64,000 nucleotides of DNA from JAHEJJ01 sp965212205 (GCA_965212205.1 CBDBUX010000002.1:11004-75003), one strand, 5' to 3'; counted from the first letter of the stretch, positions 19,304 to 28,323 are shown. Program-made: numbers and translations. Notes: generated from the sequence alone by a model not told the origin.

Positions 19304-20270
19304 ATGATGAAGCATTTCTTATATAAAATAGCGCTATACGGTATACTGATATTAATCTTCCTAGAGGTAATTGTTAGGGTCTTCCATCTGTACAAGGACA
19401 CCCCTGTGCGTTTTATCGATGAACATGACGTGGAAAAATGGGTGCCCGTTCAAAGCGGATTCTCAGTAACCGGAAATCGGAAGCAAAATTATTCTGAATA
19501 CCGTATAAACAAAAGCGGATATAATTCCTATAGAGAATTTGATCCTCAAAACGATGACTTTGTGGTGGCTCTGGTGGGGGATTCTTTTATTGAAGGATTT
19601 CATCAGCCCTATTACAACTCCATCGGCAAGAAAATGGAAAATTTCAGGCCTGGCATCGCAGTATATGAATACGGTTATGCGGGTTATGACCTGGCCAACC
19701 AGCTTCATATGATTGCCGCTTACCGAGAGCAATTCGAGGAAATCGAAAAGGTTGTTATCTACCTGAAATACCCAGACGATCTCGGAAGGGACCAATACGA
19801 GGTGAGCGGAGTTAGAGTCAGGCTAAATAAGGGGATATATCCCATTCTAAAGCAGAGCAAGCTATTGGTTTATACGCAGGAATATTGGACTCACCGGAAT
19901 CATCCGCAGAAAAGTAAGTCGTTTTATGAACATCTTCTTTCGCGTTTCGGACAACGCCTCAATGGAAAAAGACCCGAAAGAGCTAAAAACGAATAACGAC
20001 CAACTGCTTCAAAATTTTATAGGGCTATGTGAAACATATGGGTATGATAAAAGCAAATACAGCCTATTGCTCGATAGTCGGGAGTGCCCTACTGGCTTTC
20101 TCCGATATTTAAGGGAAAATCACTTTAGCTATATCGATTATGGCCAGATGCTTGCCAGAGCTGATAAGCCGGTTATTTTGGGCTATGATTGGCATTGGAA
20201 CGATTATGGTCGTCACTTGATCGCCCAACAAATCGTGGAAGAGCTGCTATGGGGCTTCCGGGAGAATTAG
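19304..20270 (+). pseudogene. SGNH-hydrolase/AlgX-like O-acetylation partner, split by a frameshift
   Basis: Frame one (19304-19996, 230 residues) begins with a membrane anchor (YGILILIFLEVIVRVF) and holds the catalytic-Ser block GDSFIEG (Ser94). The second half of the fold is in the +1 frame up to 20270 and carries the Asp/His block YDWHWNDYGR. Joining the frames at the A5 run 19966-19970 (removing one A) gives a continuous product of about 321 residues reading GQRLN-GKDPKELKTNNDQ. The family works with MBOAT proteins to acetylate extracellular polysaccharide. As written, no single polypeptide has both halves of the active site. A sequencing error, a true mutation or programmed +1 slippage could explain it; I think error or mutation most likely. 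Confidence 0.8.
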
Positions 20271-20287
20271 AATAACATTGAAATCGA

Positions 20288-21304
20288 CTATAACCTGTAG
20301 GCTGGGAAAAATTTCTTGCCTTTCGAGAGGTCTATTTTTTGAGATAGTTCATTATAAGTTTTGGGATTTACAATGTACTTCCATAGATAGAATGGCTTGT
20401 AGTCTGAAGAGAAGAGTTTTTTGAATCGAAATAGATTGTCTCTTGAACCCCCGATTCCGCCACCCAGATTAAAATATTGGGCACCGGCTTCAAATGCGTC
20501 AATTCGCATCTGGTCTATGAGCAATTTAGTTGGGGAGAGATGTTGAAAATTATCGCGTGAGCCAGAAAGGTGATATTGTGCCATTTGTGCGTGACGTAAT
20601 AGAATACCACCACCAATTACCTGACCGCTGGCCCGCTCTTCGATCAGGTAGTAATCTGCCTTGAATTGAAGAGCATCTTTTAACGACTGAAAGTATTTAT
20701 CGGGAAAATAATAGGACTTGTCGGCGTTAACACGGTCCATGTTCTGGTAATATAATTCTTTAAACTCCTGTACATCGCGGGTGCTGTTTACCTTGTATAT
20801 ATTGCATTCACGACGGGCCTTGTTAATATGGGTTTTTAATCGATTGTTGTATTTATCGTGCTGGTTCTTGAGTGATGTCTGTAAATTGACATATACTACC
20901 TGGCCTGCTTGTTCCAGGTTTCCTAGCTTTTCCAAAAGTTGTAATTGTTTTGGTAAAAAGGGGTGCAATCGACTAAAAACGCTAACGATTTTGTTTTCGA
21001 GCAGCAGTCTCTCGAGATCAGCACTGAATCCGGATAGTATTTTTTGGTCTAGATTCTGACAAGTATACGCCGGTCCGGCATATCCATATACAGAGGTGGC
21101 ATCCTTATATGGCGTTCCCTCGATATGGCGAACGAGCAGGGGTAGGGCAATAACAGTGCCCTCCTGTTCGTAGACGAAAAGATGAGGCTCTTCTTGCGGC
21201 CTTCGTGAGAGCTGATGATACTCGAAGCTGTGATAGCAATCGCGGCTAACACATTTCTGTATCACTCTGTCCCAGAGCGCTTTATCCTTAATAATTTTCA
21301 CCAT
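20288..21304 (-). CDS. FemAB/GNAT-like (BioF2 type) acyl- or aminoacyl-transferase
   Basis: The 338-residue product has the fold pattern of the Acetyltransf_6/FemAB group: an N-terminal half ending in YGYAGPAY and SVFSRLHPF, then an NRLKTHINKARRE helix. The C-terminal GNAT half has GQVIGGGILLRHAQMAQYHLSG, HLSPTKLLIDQMRIDAF and YFNLGGGIGGSRDNLFRFKK. Members transfer acyl or amino-acyl groups to amino groups of sugars or peptides. Its C-terminal half resembles the C-terminal half of the neighbouring fusion protein (both end in an FFP/YFP-x-YR tail), so the two are probably related by duplication. It lies 228 bases downstream of the fusion gene and converges with the SGNH gene. The substrate is unknown. 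Confidence 0.75.
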   Translation of the reverse strand: MVKIIKDKALWDRVIQKCVSRDCYHSFEYHQLSRRPQEEPHLFVYEQEGTVIALPLLVRHIEGTPYKDATSVYGYAGPAYTCQNLDQKILSGFSADLERLLLENKIVSVFSRLHPFLPKQLQLLEKLGNLEQAGQVVYVNLQTSLKNQHDKYNNRLKTHINKARRECNIYKVNSTRDVQEFKELYYQNMDRVNADKSYYFPDKYFQSLKDALQFKADYYLIEERASGQVIGGGILLRHAQMAQYHLSGSRDNFQHLSPTKLLIDQMRIDAFEAGAQYFNLGGGIGGSRDNLFRFKKLFSSDYKPFYLWKYIVNPKTYNELSQKIDLSKGKKFFPAYRL

Positions 21305-21532
21305 ACTTTGAACAAAATATCCCTGGTTATCAGCCGGGAGAATCCCATTTCATGACACTTACACTAATTGTCCAAATTTGCATAAACCTTAAATCGCCCT
21401 GCTTTAAACCATTACTATATGGAGCAGTAGGGATTTAGGAAACTATTCTTTGTAAAAAGTACAGTTAAACTTCAATTTTTGGTTCATAGCAATTCGTAAT
21501 TGTATTCTGGTTTATAACATCAGCTATATTAT
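21305..21532. other. 228-bp gap, nothing recognised
   Basis: The gap lies between two minus-strand genes. I found no hairpin, perfect promoter box or credible small reading frame in it. Confidence 0.3.
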
Positions 21533-24187
21533 TCAATATAAGAATCTGTATTTTGGGAAATACTGTTTTTGAACAGTTTCATATTCTACAGAAACTTCTT
21601 TAAGTTGGATGGTATTAAGTTGATTGTTGACTTCCTCCAGTACAATCTTCCTGCCGGTATAATACATCACATCCTGATCTCTGGGGAAAAGCGATTTTTT
21701 ATGCTTATAAAGCCCATCCTCGTCGTGCCGGCCACCACCTAAGATATAATTGGCAATTCCATTGGCAGTTGACCACCGGATTATCTCAACTCTTAGAAAA
21801 TCGTTTGGTCTACAAGGGAAAAATGCTTCCCTGGTACCCCCCAGGAACGCATAGAGCTTATTATCGTGAAAAATCAATAATTCCGTTGAGGCCTTTTGAC
21901 CGTCCTTTGTGGTAAAAGCGAGTACAAATTTGCCAGGCAGGCTGAAAATCAGGTCTCTGAAAAAATCTATTTCATAGAAATATTTGGTCGCTGCTTTATT
22001 GCGATCCATGGTTTCGATATAAATTTCATGAAAATCACTGATCTGTTTCTCGGAAATTTCACTTCCCCGATATATTTCAAATTTCAGATTGTGTTCCTCG
22101 GCCTTCCGATAATTATTTCGAACTTTTGATAAAAATCCATCCCAATTTTTCTCTACTTCTGGAAAGATGGTCCCGACCACGTTTTTCAGAGTCAACTCAA
22201 TTCTTCCGGAATAGTAGCGGTGATTGCCATTAAGGCTGAACCGTATGAATTCGGTCACCACCTTATTATCCAGATACCATTTGTCTACAAGATCCCAGAA
22301 AGCGAAGATGTGTATATTATCAAGACCTTCAATAAATAGTGGACCACTATAGCCATAGGGCGATATAACATCGTAATATACCTCACCATCTACCCTGTTG
22401 GGTACTTTTCTCAGGATCATGGGCATCAGGGCTAGGGTTTCACTTCCATGGCGGAGCTCAAAAGCGATTGGACGATCGTTCTCATTTAAATGATGAGACA
22501 AATAAGCCATGGAGGCATAGGGATACGAGTCCCAATATTTCGCCAGGTTTTGGGCGTAGAGTTCCTGGTCTTCAGGATTGCTCAAATCCCTAACCAACAA
22601 CTCCAATTCACTTAATTCCTTATCAAAGCAATAAGAATTACACAGGATTTCACCTAAAATTCCCGATAACCATATAATTCGCCCACAGTGCTCCACATGC
22701 CATACTGGTCTTTTCCGGATAACGTTACCCGCCAGAAGTGGACCTATAATATGCAGGTTTTTGTCTGCCTCAAAGTAATCGTTTACATCAAAACCAATAT
22801 TGGACTCGTTAGGAAAAACGTATTCTTTTTTTACAATATTCCGGATCAGTTCGGGGACTTGTTCAGAGCTGAGGTTCATACTACCCGTACAATTGATCAC
22901 GACATCGACCGGCTCGGATAATCTTTTGACTTGTTCGGTTTCAATGTCCTTATATTCAAGATAATAGTGCCCGTCACCGGCATTTTTCATGCCCGAAAAC
23001 TTACCAGCTCTATGATCAAACCGCCCCGTTTCCTTGAGACCTTTTATAGTATTTGTATAATGCAAGCCTGCACAGCGCTGAAACCTACCGATTTCATTTC
23101 CGTAATAGCATGCAAAATTCTTTAGTTCCTGATCACTTAGATTACCTAGCAATTCCCCAAAGGCTTTAGAAATAATATTAACCGTGGAAAATGCTCCCAG
23201 ATCTAATTTATCTGCAATTTTCAGATCTTTAAATGCGGCATCAGAAATATCGCTTGCTTTTAATTTTGCCTTTTGCTTTAAGGCATGCAGGTTGGCTGGG
23301 CGAAACAATTTTTGCTTTTCTACGGCAATCTCCGAATCGGGCAGTACGCCGTATGTAGAAACAAACGTATATTTCTCGACCCTACTGGCAATTTGCTCAA
23401 CATCATTCAATTTATACAACACCTCCAGGGCACTGGCGTTAGCACCAATGATGGCAACATTTATCTTTTCGTCGCCTTTTTTGTCTAAAAAGCCTTTAAT
23501 TTCGCCAAGGGTATTCTCCAGGGAATTGCGATAAATATCGTTGATAAACACCAGCTCATCTTGATGCACAATCTGCCTTTCATTCCACAGGTAGCGCATG
23601 GGAAGAGAACCGATGGACAAGATTACTTTTTTGGTCTCAAGAATATTGCCGTCTGCCAGTTCAATCGTCCAGTTGTCATCGTTCTTCTGAAGGTCTATCG
23701 CATCTCCTTGCCGGAAATCGACTTGCAGGGGTAGTACTTTGCTAACCTCCTCAATCTTTTTATTTACTTTTTGATCGATATAATGGCCAAAGAAAAATCG
23801 GGGGATAAATAGGTCTTCCCATTGGTTTGCCTTGATTTCCTTTTTGTGCACTTTTAGCCAATTTTCAGATAGTTTACCGCCGGAAGCGGCAAACTCTGCA
23901 AGTAAACTTTCTTTATTTGCATTCAACCACTCTATAAATGGCGATAATTCGGGCTCTGGCAAGAAGTTTCTAAGACTGGTGATCAGCAGTACCGATGAAC
24001 CCGATCTTTCACCATAAGGAAGTCCCTTATTAAACTCATTCCATTTATCTAGAACTATAATCTGTATCGGTTTGGAATTCCTCGCTTTTTCAAGGTTTCC
24101 AAGTAAATTCAATAGGGTGAAGGACGTTGATATGCCCGAACCGATAAATACAATGTCTGAATGACCTGTGAAAGGATTAGATTTCAT
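21533..24187 (-). CDS. FAD/NAD(P)-binding protein fused to a FemAB/GNAT-like domain
   Basis: The product has 884 residues. Residues 1 to about 535 form a flavoprotein of the FAD-NAD(P)-binding (NAD_binding_9-like) type. It has FIGSGISTSFTLLNLL near the N-terminus, NKGLPYGERSG, a second nucleotide-binding loop INVAIIGANASALEV, and VVINCTGSM, which resembles the ATG-type motif of N-hydroxylating monooxygenases. Residues from about 550 to 884 are a FemAB/GNAT-like transferase (YGYSGPLFIEG, RNNYRKAEEHN, STELLIFHDNKLYAFLGGT, FLRVEIIRWS, YILGGGRH, ending YFPKYRFLY). The gene overlaps the end of the PglD-like gene by 11 bases, so the two are translated together. I infer that it oxidises something that its second half, or the partner enzyme, then attaches to a sugar. 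No such function has been shown to me. Confidence 0.8.
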   Translation of the reverse strand: MKSNPFTGHSDIVFIGSGISTSFTLLNLLGNLEKARNSKPIQIIVLDKWNEFNKGLPYGERSGSSVLLITSLRNFLPEPELSPFIEWLNANKESLLAEFAASGGKLSENWLKVHKKEIKANQWEDLFIPRFFFGHYIDQKVNKKIEEVSKVLPLQVDFRQGDAIDLQKNDDNWTIELADGNILETKKVILSIGSLPMRYLWNERQIVHQDELVFINDIYRNSLENTLGEIKGFLDKKGDEKINVAIIGANASALEVLYKLNDVEQIASRVEKYTFVSTYGVLPDSEIAVEKQKLFRPANLHALKQKAKLKASDISDAAFKDLKIADKLDLGAFSTVNIISKAFGELLGNLSDQELKNFACYYGNEIGRFQRCAGLHYTNTIKGLKETGRFDHRAGKFSGMKNAGDGHYYLEYKDIETEQVKRLSEPVDVVINCTGSMNLSSEQVPELIRNIVKKEYVFPNESNIGFDVNDYFEADKNLHIIGPLLAGNVIRKRPVWHVEHCGRIIWLSGILGEILCNSYCFDKELSELELLVRDLSNPEDQELYAQNLAKYWDSYPYASMAYLSHHLNENDRPIAFELRHGSETLALMPMILRKVPNRVDGEVYYDVISPYGYSGPLFIEGLDNIHIFAFWDLVDKWYLDNKVVTEFIRFSLNGNHRYYSGRIELTLKNVVGTIFPEVEKNWDGFLSKVRNNYRKAEEHNLKFEIYRGSEISEKQISDFHEIYIETMDRNKAATKYFYEIDFFRDLIFSLPGKFVLAFTTKDGQKASTELLIFHDNKLYAFLGGTREAFFPCRPNDFLRVEIIRWSTANGIANYILGGGRHDEDGLYKHKKSLFPRDQDVMYYTGRKIVLEEVNNQLNTIQLKEVSVEYETVQKQYFPKYRFLY

Positions 24188-24818
24188 TTTCGCTTTTTAT
24201 CTTAACTATTTTACCCGGATTACCCACCACTGTGGCAAAATCCGGTACGTCTTTGAGAACTACAGCTCCTGCGCCGATAGTGCACCATTTGCCTATCTTT
24301 ACTTTAGGGATCACTACAGCACCTACACCGACATGACTACCGGTACCCACTTCCACATGACCGCACAAGGCAGCTTTAGGAGAGATATGGGCAAAGTCGC
24401 CAATAATGTTGTCGTGATCCACACTTGCAGATGTATTGATAATGACATGCATGCCGACCGTGGTATTGGGTTGAACGATGGCGCCTGCAAATACAACTGT
24501 TCCTGGCCCGATACTCGAATTATCAGCGATCCATGCGCTTGGATGAATCGCATTTTCAAACTCAGAATTGAGGAAATCCGCAATTTCAGCTCGTTCGCGG
24601 TTATTGCCGATAGCAATGATAACCGGATCACCTTCATGTGGGAATTCTAAAACGTTTTCCCGTACTCCTGAATTGACTTTGTTATAGGAACGATGAACAC
24701 CCTCTGGCTTGTCGTCAAAAGTTTTGGTTACACAATGGCCAGAGGTTTCCAATACATGTTTGATAACCTGAGAATGGCCGCCAGCACCGTAAATTCGTAT
24801 ATTTTTTTTAGCTTTCAT
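24177..24818 (-). CDS. PglD/NeuD-like sugar O/N-acetyltransferase
   Basis: The 213-residue product has the two-part PglD build. A small Rossmann-like N-terminal domain (IRIYGAGGHSQVI) is followed by a left-handed beta-helix of hexapeptide repeats (about 95-200). The catalytic-His region is INTSASVDHDNIIGDFAHIS, and the C-terminus carries GAGAVVLKDVPDFATVVGNP. PglD acetylates UDP-4-amino-4,6-dideoxy-GlcNAc to UDP-diNAc-bacillosamine using acetyl-CoA. The aminotransferase and dehydratase that would precede it lie at 48185 and 49309, and a PglC-like transferase gene is 51 bases upstream. A NeuD-like sialic acid O-acetyltransferase is the main alternative. Confidence 0.85.
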   Translation of the reverse strand: MKAKKNIRIYGAGGHSQVIKHVLETSGHCVTKTFDDKPEGVHRSYNKVNSGVRENVLEFPHEGDPVIIAIGNNRERAEIADFLNSEFENAIHPSAWIADNSSIGPGTVVFAGAIVQPNTTVGMHVIINTSASVDHDNIIGDFAHISPKAALCGHVEVGTGSHVGVGAVVIPKVKIGKWCTIGAGAVVLKDVPDFATVVGNPGKIVKIKSENEI

Positions 24819-24869
24819 GGTTAGGGATTACCGAGTGTTAAGTTCAATGAAAAGGAGAGGAACCATATC

Positions 24870-25493
24870 TCAATTCCCCGTCCAAACAGGCATAATGGTT
24901 TCTTCTCCCTGATTCACACCTTCCTTCCTGAACACTTTTAAAACCGTTCTAAAAATTATAACGGCATCAAGTGTGAAGGAAACATGGGCCACATACCAAG
25001 TATCAAATTTAAATTTTTCGTTCCAGCTGAGTGCATTTCTTCCATTTATTTGTGCCCATCCGGTGATGCCCGGCCTTACAGCATGCCTTTTTCTTTGTTC
25101 TTCGTTATATAAGGGCAAGTATTCGATTAGCAAGGGTCTTGGTCCTACCAGGCTCATATCTCCTGTAAATACATTTACCAATTGAAGCAATTCATCCAAT
25201 GAATATTTCCTGATGAACGATCCCACCTTAGTAATCCTTTTGGGACTGTGAACATCGATATCAGATTCGGGCTTGAGATCTCGCATGGTCTTAAACTTTA
25301 TGATGTTAAAAAGTTTACCATTTCTGCCTGGTCTTTTCTGAATGAAAAAGGGTTTGCCATTATTTACGAACAGAAGAATAATAATCAGCCCAAGCAATAG
25401 GGGTGAAAGAAAGCACAAGGCCAGGAGAGCCATGAAGAAATCCAGGACCCTTTTTATGATTCTTGCATAGAATGGAGAATACGAGTACGACAT
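24870..25493 (-). CDS. PglC-like phosphoglycosyl transferase (initiating sugar transferase)
   Basis: The 207-residue product is a small monotopic phosphoglycosyl transferase of the bacterial sugar transferase family. It has one N-terminal membrane segment (about 14-42), then IQKRPGRNGKLFNIIKFKTM, YSLDELLQLVNVFTGDMSLVGPRP and RHAVRPGITGWAQINGRN. It moves a phosphosugar from UDP-sugar to undecaprenyl phosphate, the first step of repeat-unit assembly. The short form without the extra N-terminal membrane domain is PglC-like. Its neighbour is a PglD-like gene, which favours a bacillosamine-type phosphosugar. A second paralogue lies at 26460. Confidence 0.88.
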   Translation of the reverse strand: MSYSYSPFYARIIKRVLDFFMALLALCFLSPLLLGLIIILLFVNNGKPFFIQKRPGRNGKLFNIIKFKTMRDLKPESDIDVHSPKRITKVGSFIRKYSLDELLQLVNVFTGDMSLVGPRPLLIEYLPLYNEEQRKRHAVRPGITGWAQINGRNALSWNEKFKFDTWYVAHVSFTLDAVIIFRTVLKVFRKEGVNQGEETIMPVWTGN

Positions 25494-25714
25494 AGCTGAT
25501 TCCTGATACTAATGTGATCTTACGCCATAACTAATATTAATTGTTAACAAAACCACTCAGTTAATCAAAAATTTAAACGAAGATACATTTTCAACGAATC
25601 AATCGGTATAACAAATAGTCAACAAGCAACATTTTTTAGTCCAATAACACTACTCCTTAACGATTTATCCTAGCTTTCCAGAAAGAGAGACATTGATATG
25701 AAACTGATAATGCT
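25494..25714. other. 221-bp gap with a short palindrome
   Basis: TTGTTAACAA at 25541-25550 is a perfect 10-base palindrome about 50 bases upstream of the PglC-like start. It could be an operator half of low significance. No gene was seen in the gap. Confidence 0.25.
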
Positions 25715-26338
25715 TTATTCAAATAAAGCCTCCAGATATTGGTGTGGATGGTGTTTTTGGAGTACCAGATCGAAAGTGTTTAGTATTATTTTCCTGCACT
25801 CCTTCATGAATTTCTCATCCATGCTTTGGTAATCATCTACTTCCTCAATAGGAATGGAGACCTGACATAAAATAATGCCCTCATCTATTTCTTCATCGAT
25901 AATATGAGTAGTAATGCCTGTAACCTTAACTCCATAAGCCATAGCGTCTTGAATAGCCGATTGGGTATTCTTAAAAGAGGGCAGGAGCGAAGGATGGATA
26001 TTGAGGATCCGATTCGGAAAACTCATTAACAGCGGTTCTCTTATACGATACTTATAGCCAAGCATAAATACATAATCGATTCCAAGATCCAGTAAATTTG
26101 CAGCCAATTTTGCCTGATAGATCTCCGGAGACTCAAAAGACTTTGGGCTATCATCAAAAATTTTTATTCCTAGAGATTTGATCCGGTCGGTCACATCGGA
26201 AGACTGGCCAATAGTAACGGCACAAGCAAATTCAATAGAACTGGGTTTTTCAGACAACAGAATATTCAGACAGGTATTCACACTTCTGCCCCATCCGCTG
26301 AAAAATATGGCAAATTTTATACTAGGCCGATCAGACAT
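25715..26338 (-). CDS. PurN-like formyltransferase
   Basis: The 207-residue product matches the formyltransferase catalytic domain: N-terminal Rossmann strand (IKFAIFFSGWGRSVN), then RILNIHPSLLPSFKNTQSA, GITTHIIDEEIDEG and IILCQVSI. The Asn-His-Asp triad of 10-formyl-tetrahydrofolate enzymes appears kept (Asn in NIHPS, His in TTHII, Asp in IDEG). It is unlikely to be the housekeeping purine enzyme, since it sits between two initiating sugar transferases. A sugar N-formyltransferase role is inferred. There are gaps of 121 and 221 bases on either side, so it may have its own transcript. Confidence 0.75.
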   Translation of the reverse strand: MSDRPSIKFAIFFSGWGRSVNTCLNILLSEKPSSIEFACAVTIGQSSDVTDRIKSLGIKIFDDSPKSFESPEIYQAKLAANLLDLGIDYVFMLGYKYRIREPLLMSFPNRILNIHPSLLPSFKNTQSAIQDAMAYGVKVTGITTHIIDEEIDEGIILCQVSIPIEEVDDYQSMDEKFMKECRKIILNTFDLVLQKHHPHQYLEALFE

Positions 26339-26459
26339 TGATATCCAGCCGATTAGTTGGCTTTGGCCATGAATATACTAATTATCTGGAATACAAGGAT
26401 CTACACCTCGCTAAACGGCAATATTTACTGATGAATGTAATATTTGGACCTAACTGCGG

Positions 26460-27101
26460 TTAGCGTATGGGATCCCGATTTGCCGCCCCAGATTCTCGGC
26501 GTTCAATGTCGAGCGGAGGGTAAATCAGCTGTGGGTTTGCCACTACATCTTTCCTGCTTAAGACATTTACAACGGTTTGCCATAAAATCTGAAGGTCGAG
26601 TTTAAGCCCATATTGGTTTGCATAGTGGGCATCCAAAGCCAGTTTTTTGTCCCAGCTGAGCAAGTTTCTACCCTTAACCTGAGCCAAACCTGTAATACCA
26701 GGGCGTACGGAGTGTCGGATACGTTCCTTTTCGGTATAATAAGGCAGGTATTTTATAAGGAGTGGCCTGGGACCCACCAGGCTCATATTACCTAGCAGAA
26801 CATTGATCAGTTGAGGAATTTCATCTATAGAGGTTTTACGCACCAATACACCAACTTTAGTGATACGATCTTCATCGGCAAGCAACTCGCCCGTGTCATT
26901 GACCGCATCTGTCATGGTCTTAAATTTATAGAGTCTAAAAGACACTTCATGCCGGCCAGGGCGTTCCTGAACGAACAACGGATTTCCCTTGTTGGCAATG
27001 AGTAATACCAGGTATGTTGCGATAAAGACAGGTGATAACAAGAGCAGTGCCAAGATCGCCAAAGTGAGATCCAAAAACCTCTTCCCAAACCCCTTATACA
27101 T
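26460..27101 (-). CDS. Phosphoglycosyl transferase (second initiating sugar transferase)
   Basis: The 213-residue product has an N-terminal membrane segment (about 8-35) and the family blocks FVQERPGRHEVSFRLYKFKT, KTSIDEIPQLINVLLGNMSL, VGPRPLL and RHSVRPGITGLAQVKGRN. It transfers a phosphosugar to undecaprenyl phosphate in the cytoplasmic membrane. Its start overlaps the end of the GT4 gene by 8 bases, so the two are coupled and probably make the first two linkages. The C-terminus is Arg-rich (RRESGAANRDPIR). Having a second such enzyme in one locus is notable, since one is normally enough. Confidence 0.88.
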   Translation of the reverse strand: MYKGFGKRFLDLTLAILALLLLSPVFIATYLVLLIANKGNPLFVQERPGRHEVSFRLYKFKTMTDAVNDTGELLADEDRITKVGVLVRKTSIDEIPQLINVLLGNMSLVGPRPLLIKYLPYYTEKERIRHSVRPGITGLAQVKGRNLLSWDKKLALDAHYANQYGLKLDLQILWQTVVNVLSRKDVVANPQLIYPPLDIERRESGAANRDPIR

Positions 27102-28251
27102 CGATAAGTCTTTTGTATTCTTTTAACAACTCACTCCAAATAAACGCCTGTTCATACCGATTGCTGATCATAGAACGGTAATTATGTTTATTGCTGTTCA
27201 AATCATCTTTATTTTGAAGAACCCAATTCATAGCCCGGGTTAGCTCGGTTGTGCTTTTAGGTGGAATAATGATCCCATTTTGTCCATCGATGACGATTTC
27301 GTTACAGCCATTAATATCTGTGACGATGCTAAAAAGCCCCATAGCTCCGGCTTGCATTACCACATTAGGGAATCCTTCGCGGTAACTTGGAAACACAAGT
27401 GTGTTTGCCATGGCAAAGAAGGGTCTGACATCTGATTGCCAACCTACAGCTGCAATATGCCTGTGGTTGTGAATCAAATGCTCCGTAGTTGTTTCGAGCG
27501 GATCCAAATCTCGTTCATAAGTTCCCACCATGAGTAATTTGATATTGTTATGCTGCCGACTGAGTTCATCGAACGCAGCTACCAGTTCATGGATACCTTT
27601 ATCTTTTACAAAGCGTCCGACATAGATAAAGACAAAATCCTGATCCGAGATCTCCATTTTCTGCTTTAGTTTATCGATGTCACTTTTTATATAGTGTTGC
27701 GCATCGAAATGATGGGTATCTATGCCATTAGAACTTCCATTTCCAATAACAAATAAATTTTCTTCGTCGGTAAAACCATTTTTAAGGATTACTTCCTTTA
27801 GACTAAGTGAATTTGGATAAATCCTGGTTGCACAGGCATAAGTGAATTTTTCCACAAGGTTAAGAAGGCGTCGTTTCATTCCTTCTGCTTCAAGCAACGG
27901 AAGTCCGGCGATAGTATGCAACCTGTGTGGCACCCTGGCCAAAAACGCCGCCAGCATACCAACAGTACCAGCCTTGGGGGTATGGGTATGAACTATAAGC
28001 GGTTTCTCTTTCAACATTATCCGATACAAACGCCAGACTGCCAAAAGATCTTTGAGCGGTGTAATCTTACGGGTCATCTCTACTTCCAAAACCCTGATGC
28101 CCTCCTGTTGGCCAACTTCCTCTAACTTGCCGTGGCCGGAAGAAGATATTCCAACCACTTCGAAATACGCGCTCATGAATCTGTGCTGCCCTTTAAGCAG
28201 GCCTCCCAGGGAAACGGGTACTGTGGTTATCCGTAAAAGTTTTGGCTTCAT
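27094..28251 (-). CDS. Glycosyltransferase family 4
   Basis: The 385-residue product has the GT-B two-domain fold of GT4. The N-terminal domain carries GGLLKGQHRFMSA, HTHTPKAGTVGMLAAFLARV and LHTIAGLPLLEAEG. The C-terminal donor domain carries FIYVGRFVKDKGIHELVAAF and the donor-site motif PSYREGFPNVVMQAGAMGL (E-x7-E pattern altered). It adds a sugar to the lipid-linked repeat unit on the cytoplasmic face of the membrane. It is first in the minus-strand run 28251-20288 and overlaps the next gene by 8 bases. A promoter-like TAAATTTG lies 65 bases upstream. Confidence 0.88.
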   Translation of the reverse strand: MKPKLLRITTVPVSLGGLLKGQHRFMSAYFEVVGISSSGHGKLEEVGQQEGIRVLEVEMTRKITPLKDLLAVWRLYRIMLKEKPLIVHTHTPKAGTVGMLAAFLARVPHRLHTIAGLPLLEAEGMKRRLLNLVEKFTYACATRIYPNSLSLKEVILKNGFTDEENLFVIGNGSSNGIDTHHFDAQHYIKSDIDKLKQKMEISDQDFVFIYVGRFVKDKGIHELVAAFDELSRQHNNIKLLMVGTYERDLDPLETTTEHLIHNHRHIAAVGWQSDVRPFFAMANTLVFPSYREGFPNVVMQAGAMGLFSIVTDINGCNEIVIDGQNGIIIPPKSTTELTRAMNWVLQNKDDLNSNKHNYRSMISNRYEQAFIWSELLKEYKRLIDV

Positions 28252-28315
28252 ATGGTGGTTGAGATTACCTTTTATAGCAACATCATGCTTGTCGCTTTGG
28301 GAACTTAAGTGCAGG

Positions 28316-28323
28316 CAAATTTA
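28316..28323 (-). promoter_or_regulatory. -7 box TAAATTTG for the GT4 operon
   Basis: An exact match to TAnnTTTG on the minus strand, 65 bases before the GT4 ATG at 28251. No clear -33 TTG. Position and strand fit a promoter for the 28251-20288 run. Confidence 0.45.

Noticed and set aside
24323..24637. 104-codon minus-strand frame inside the PglD-like gene
   Set aside because: It is out of frame with a clear full-length acetyltransferase and has no domain of its own.
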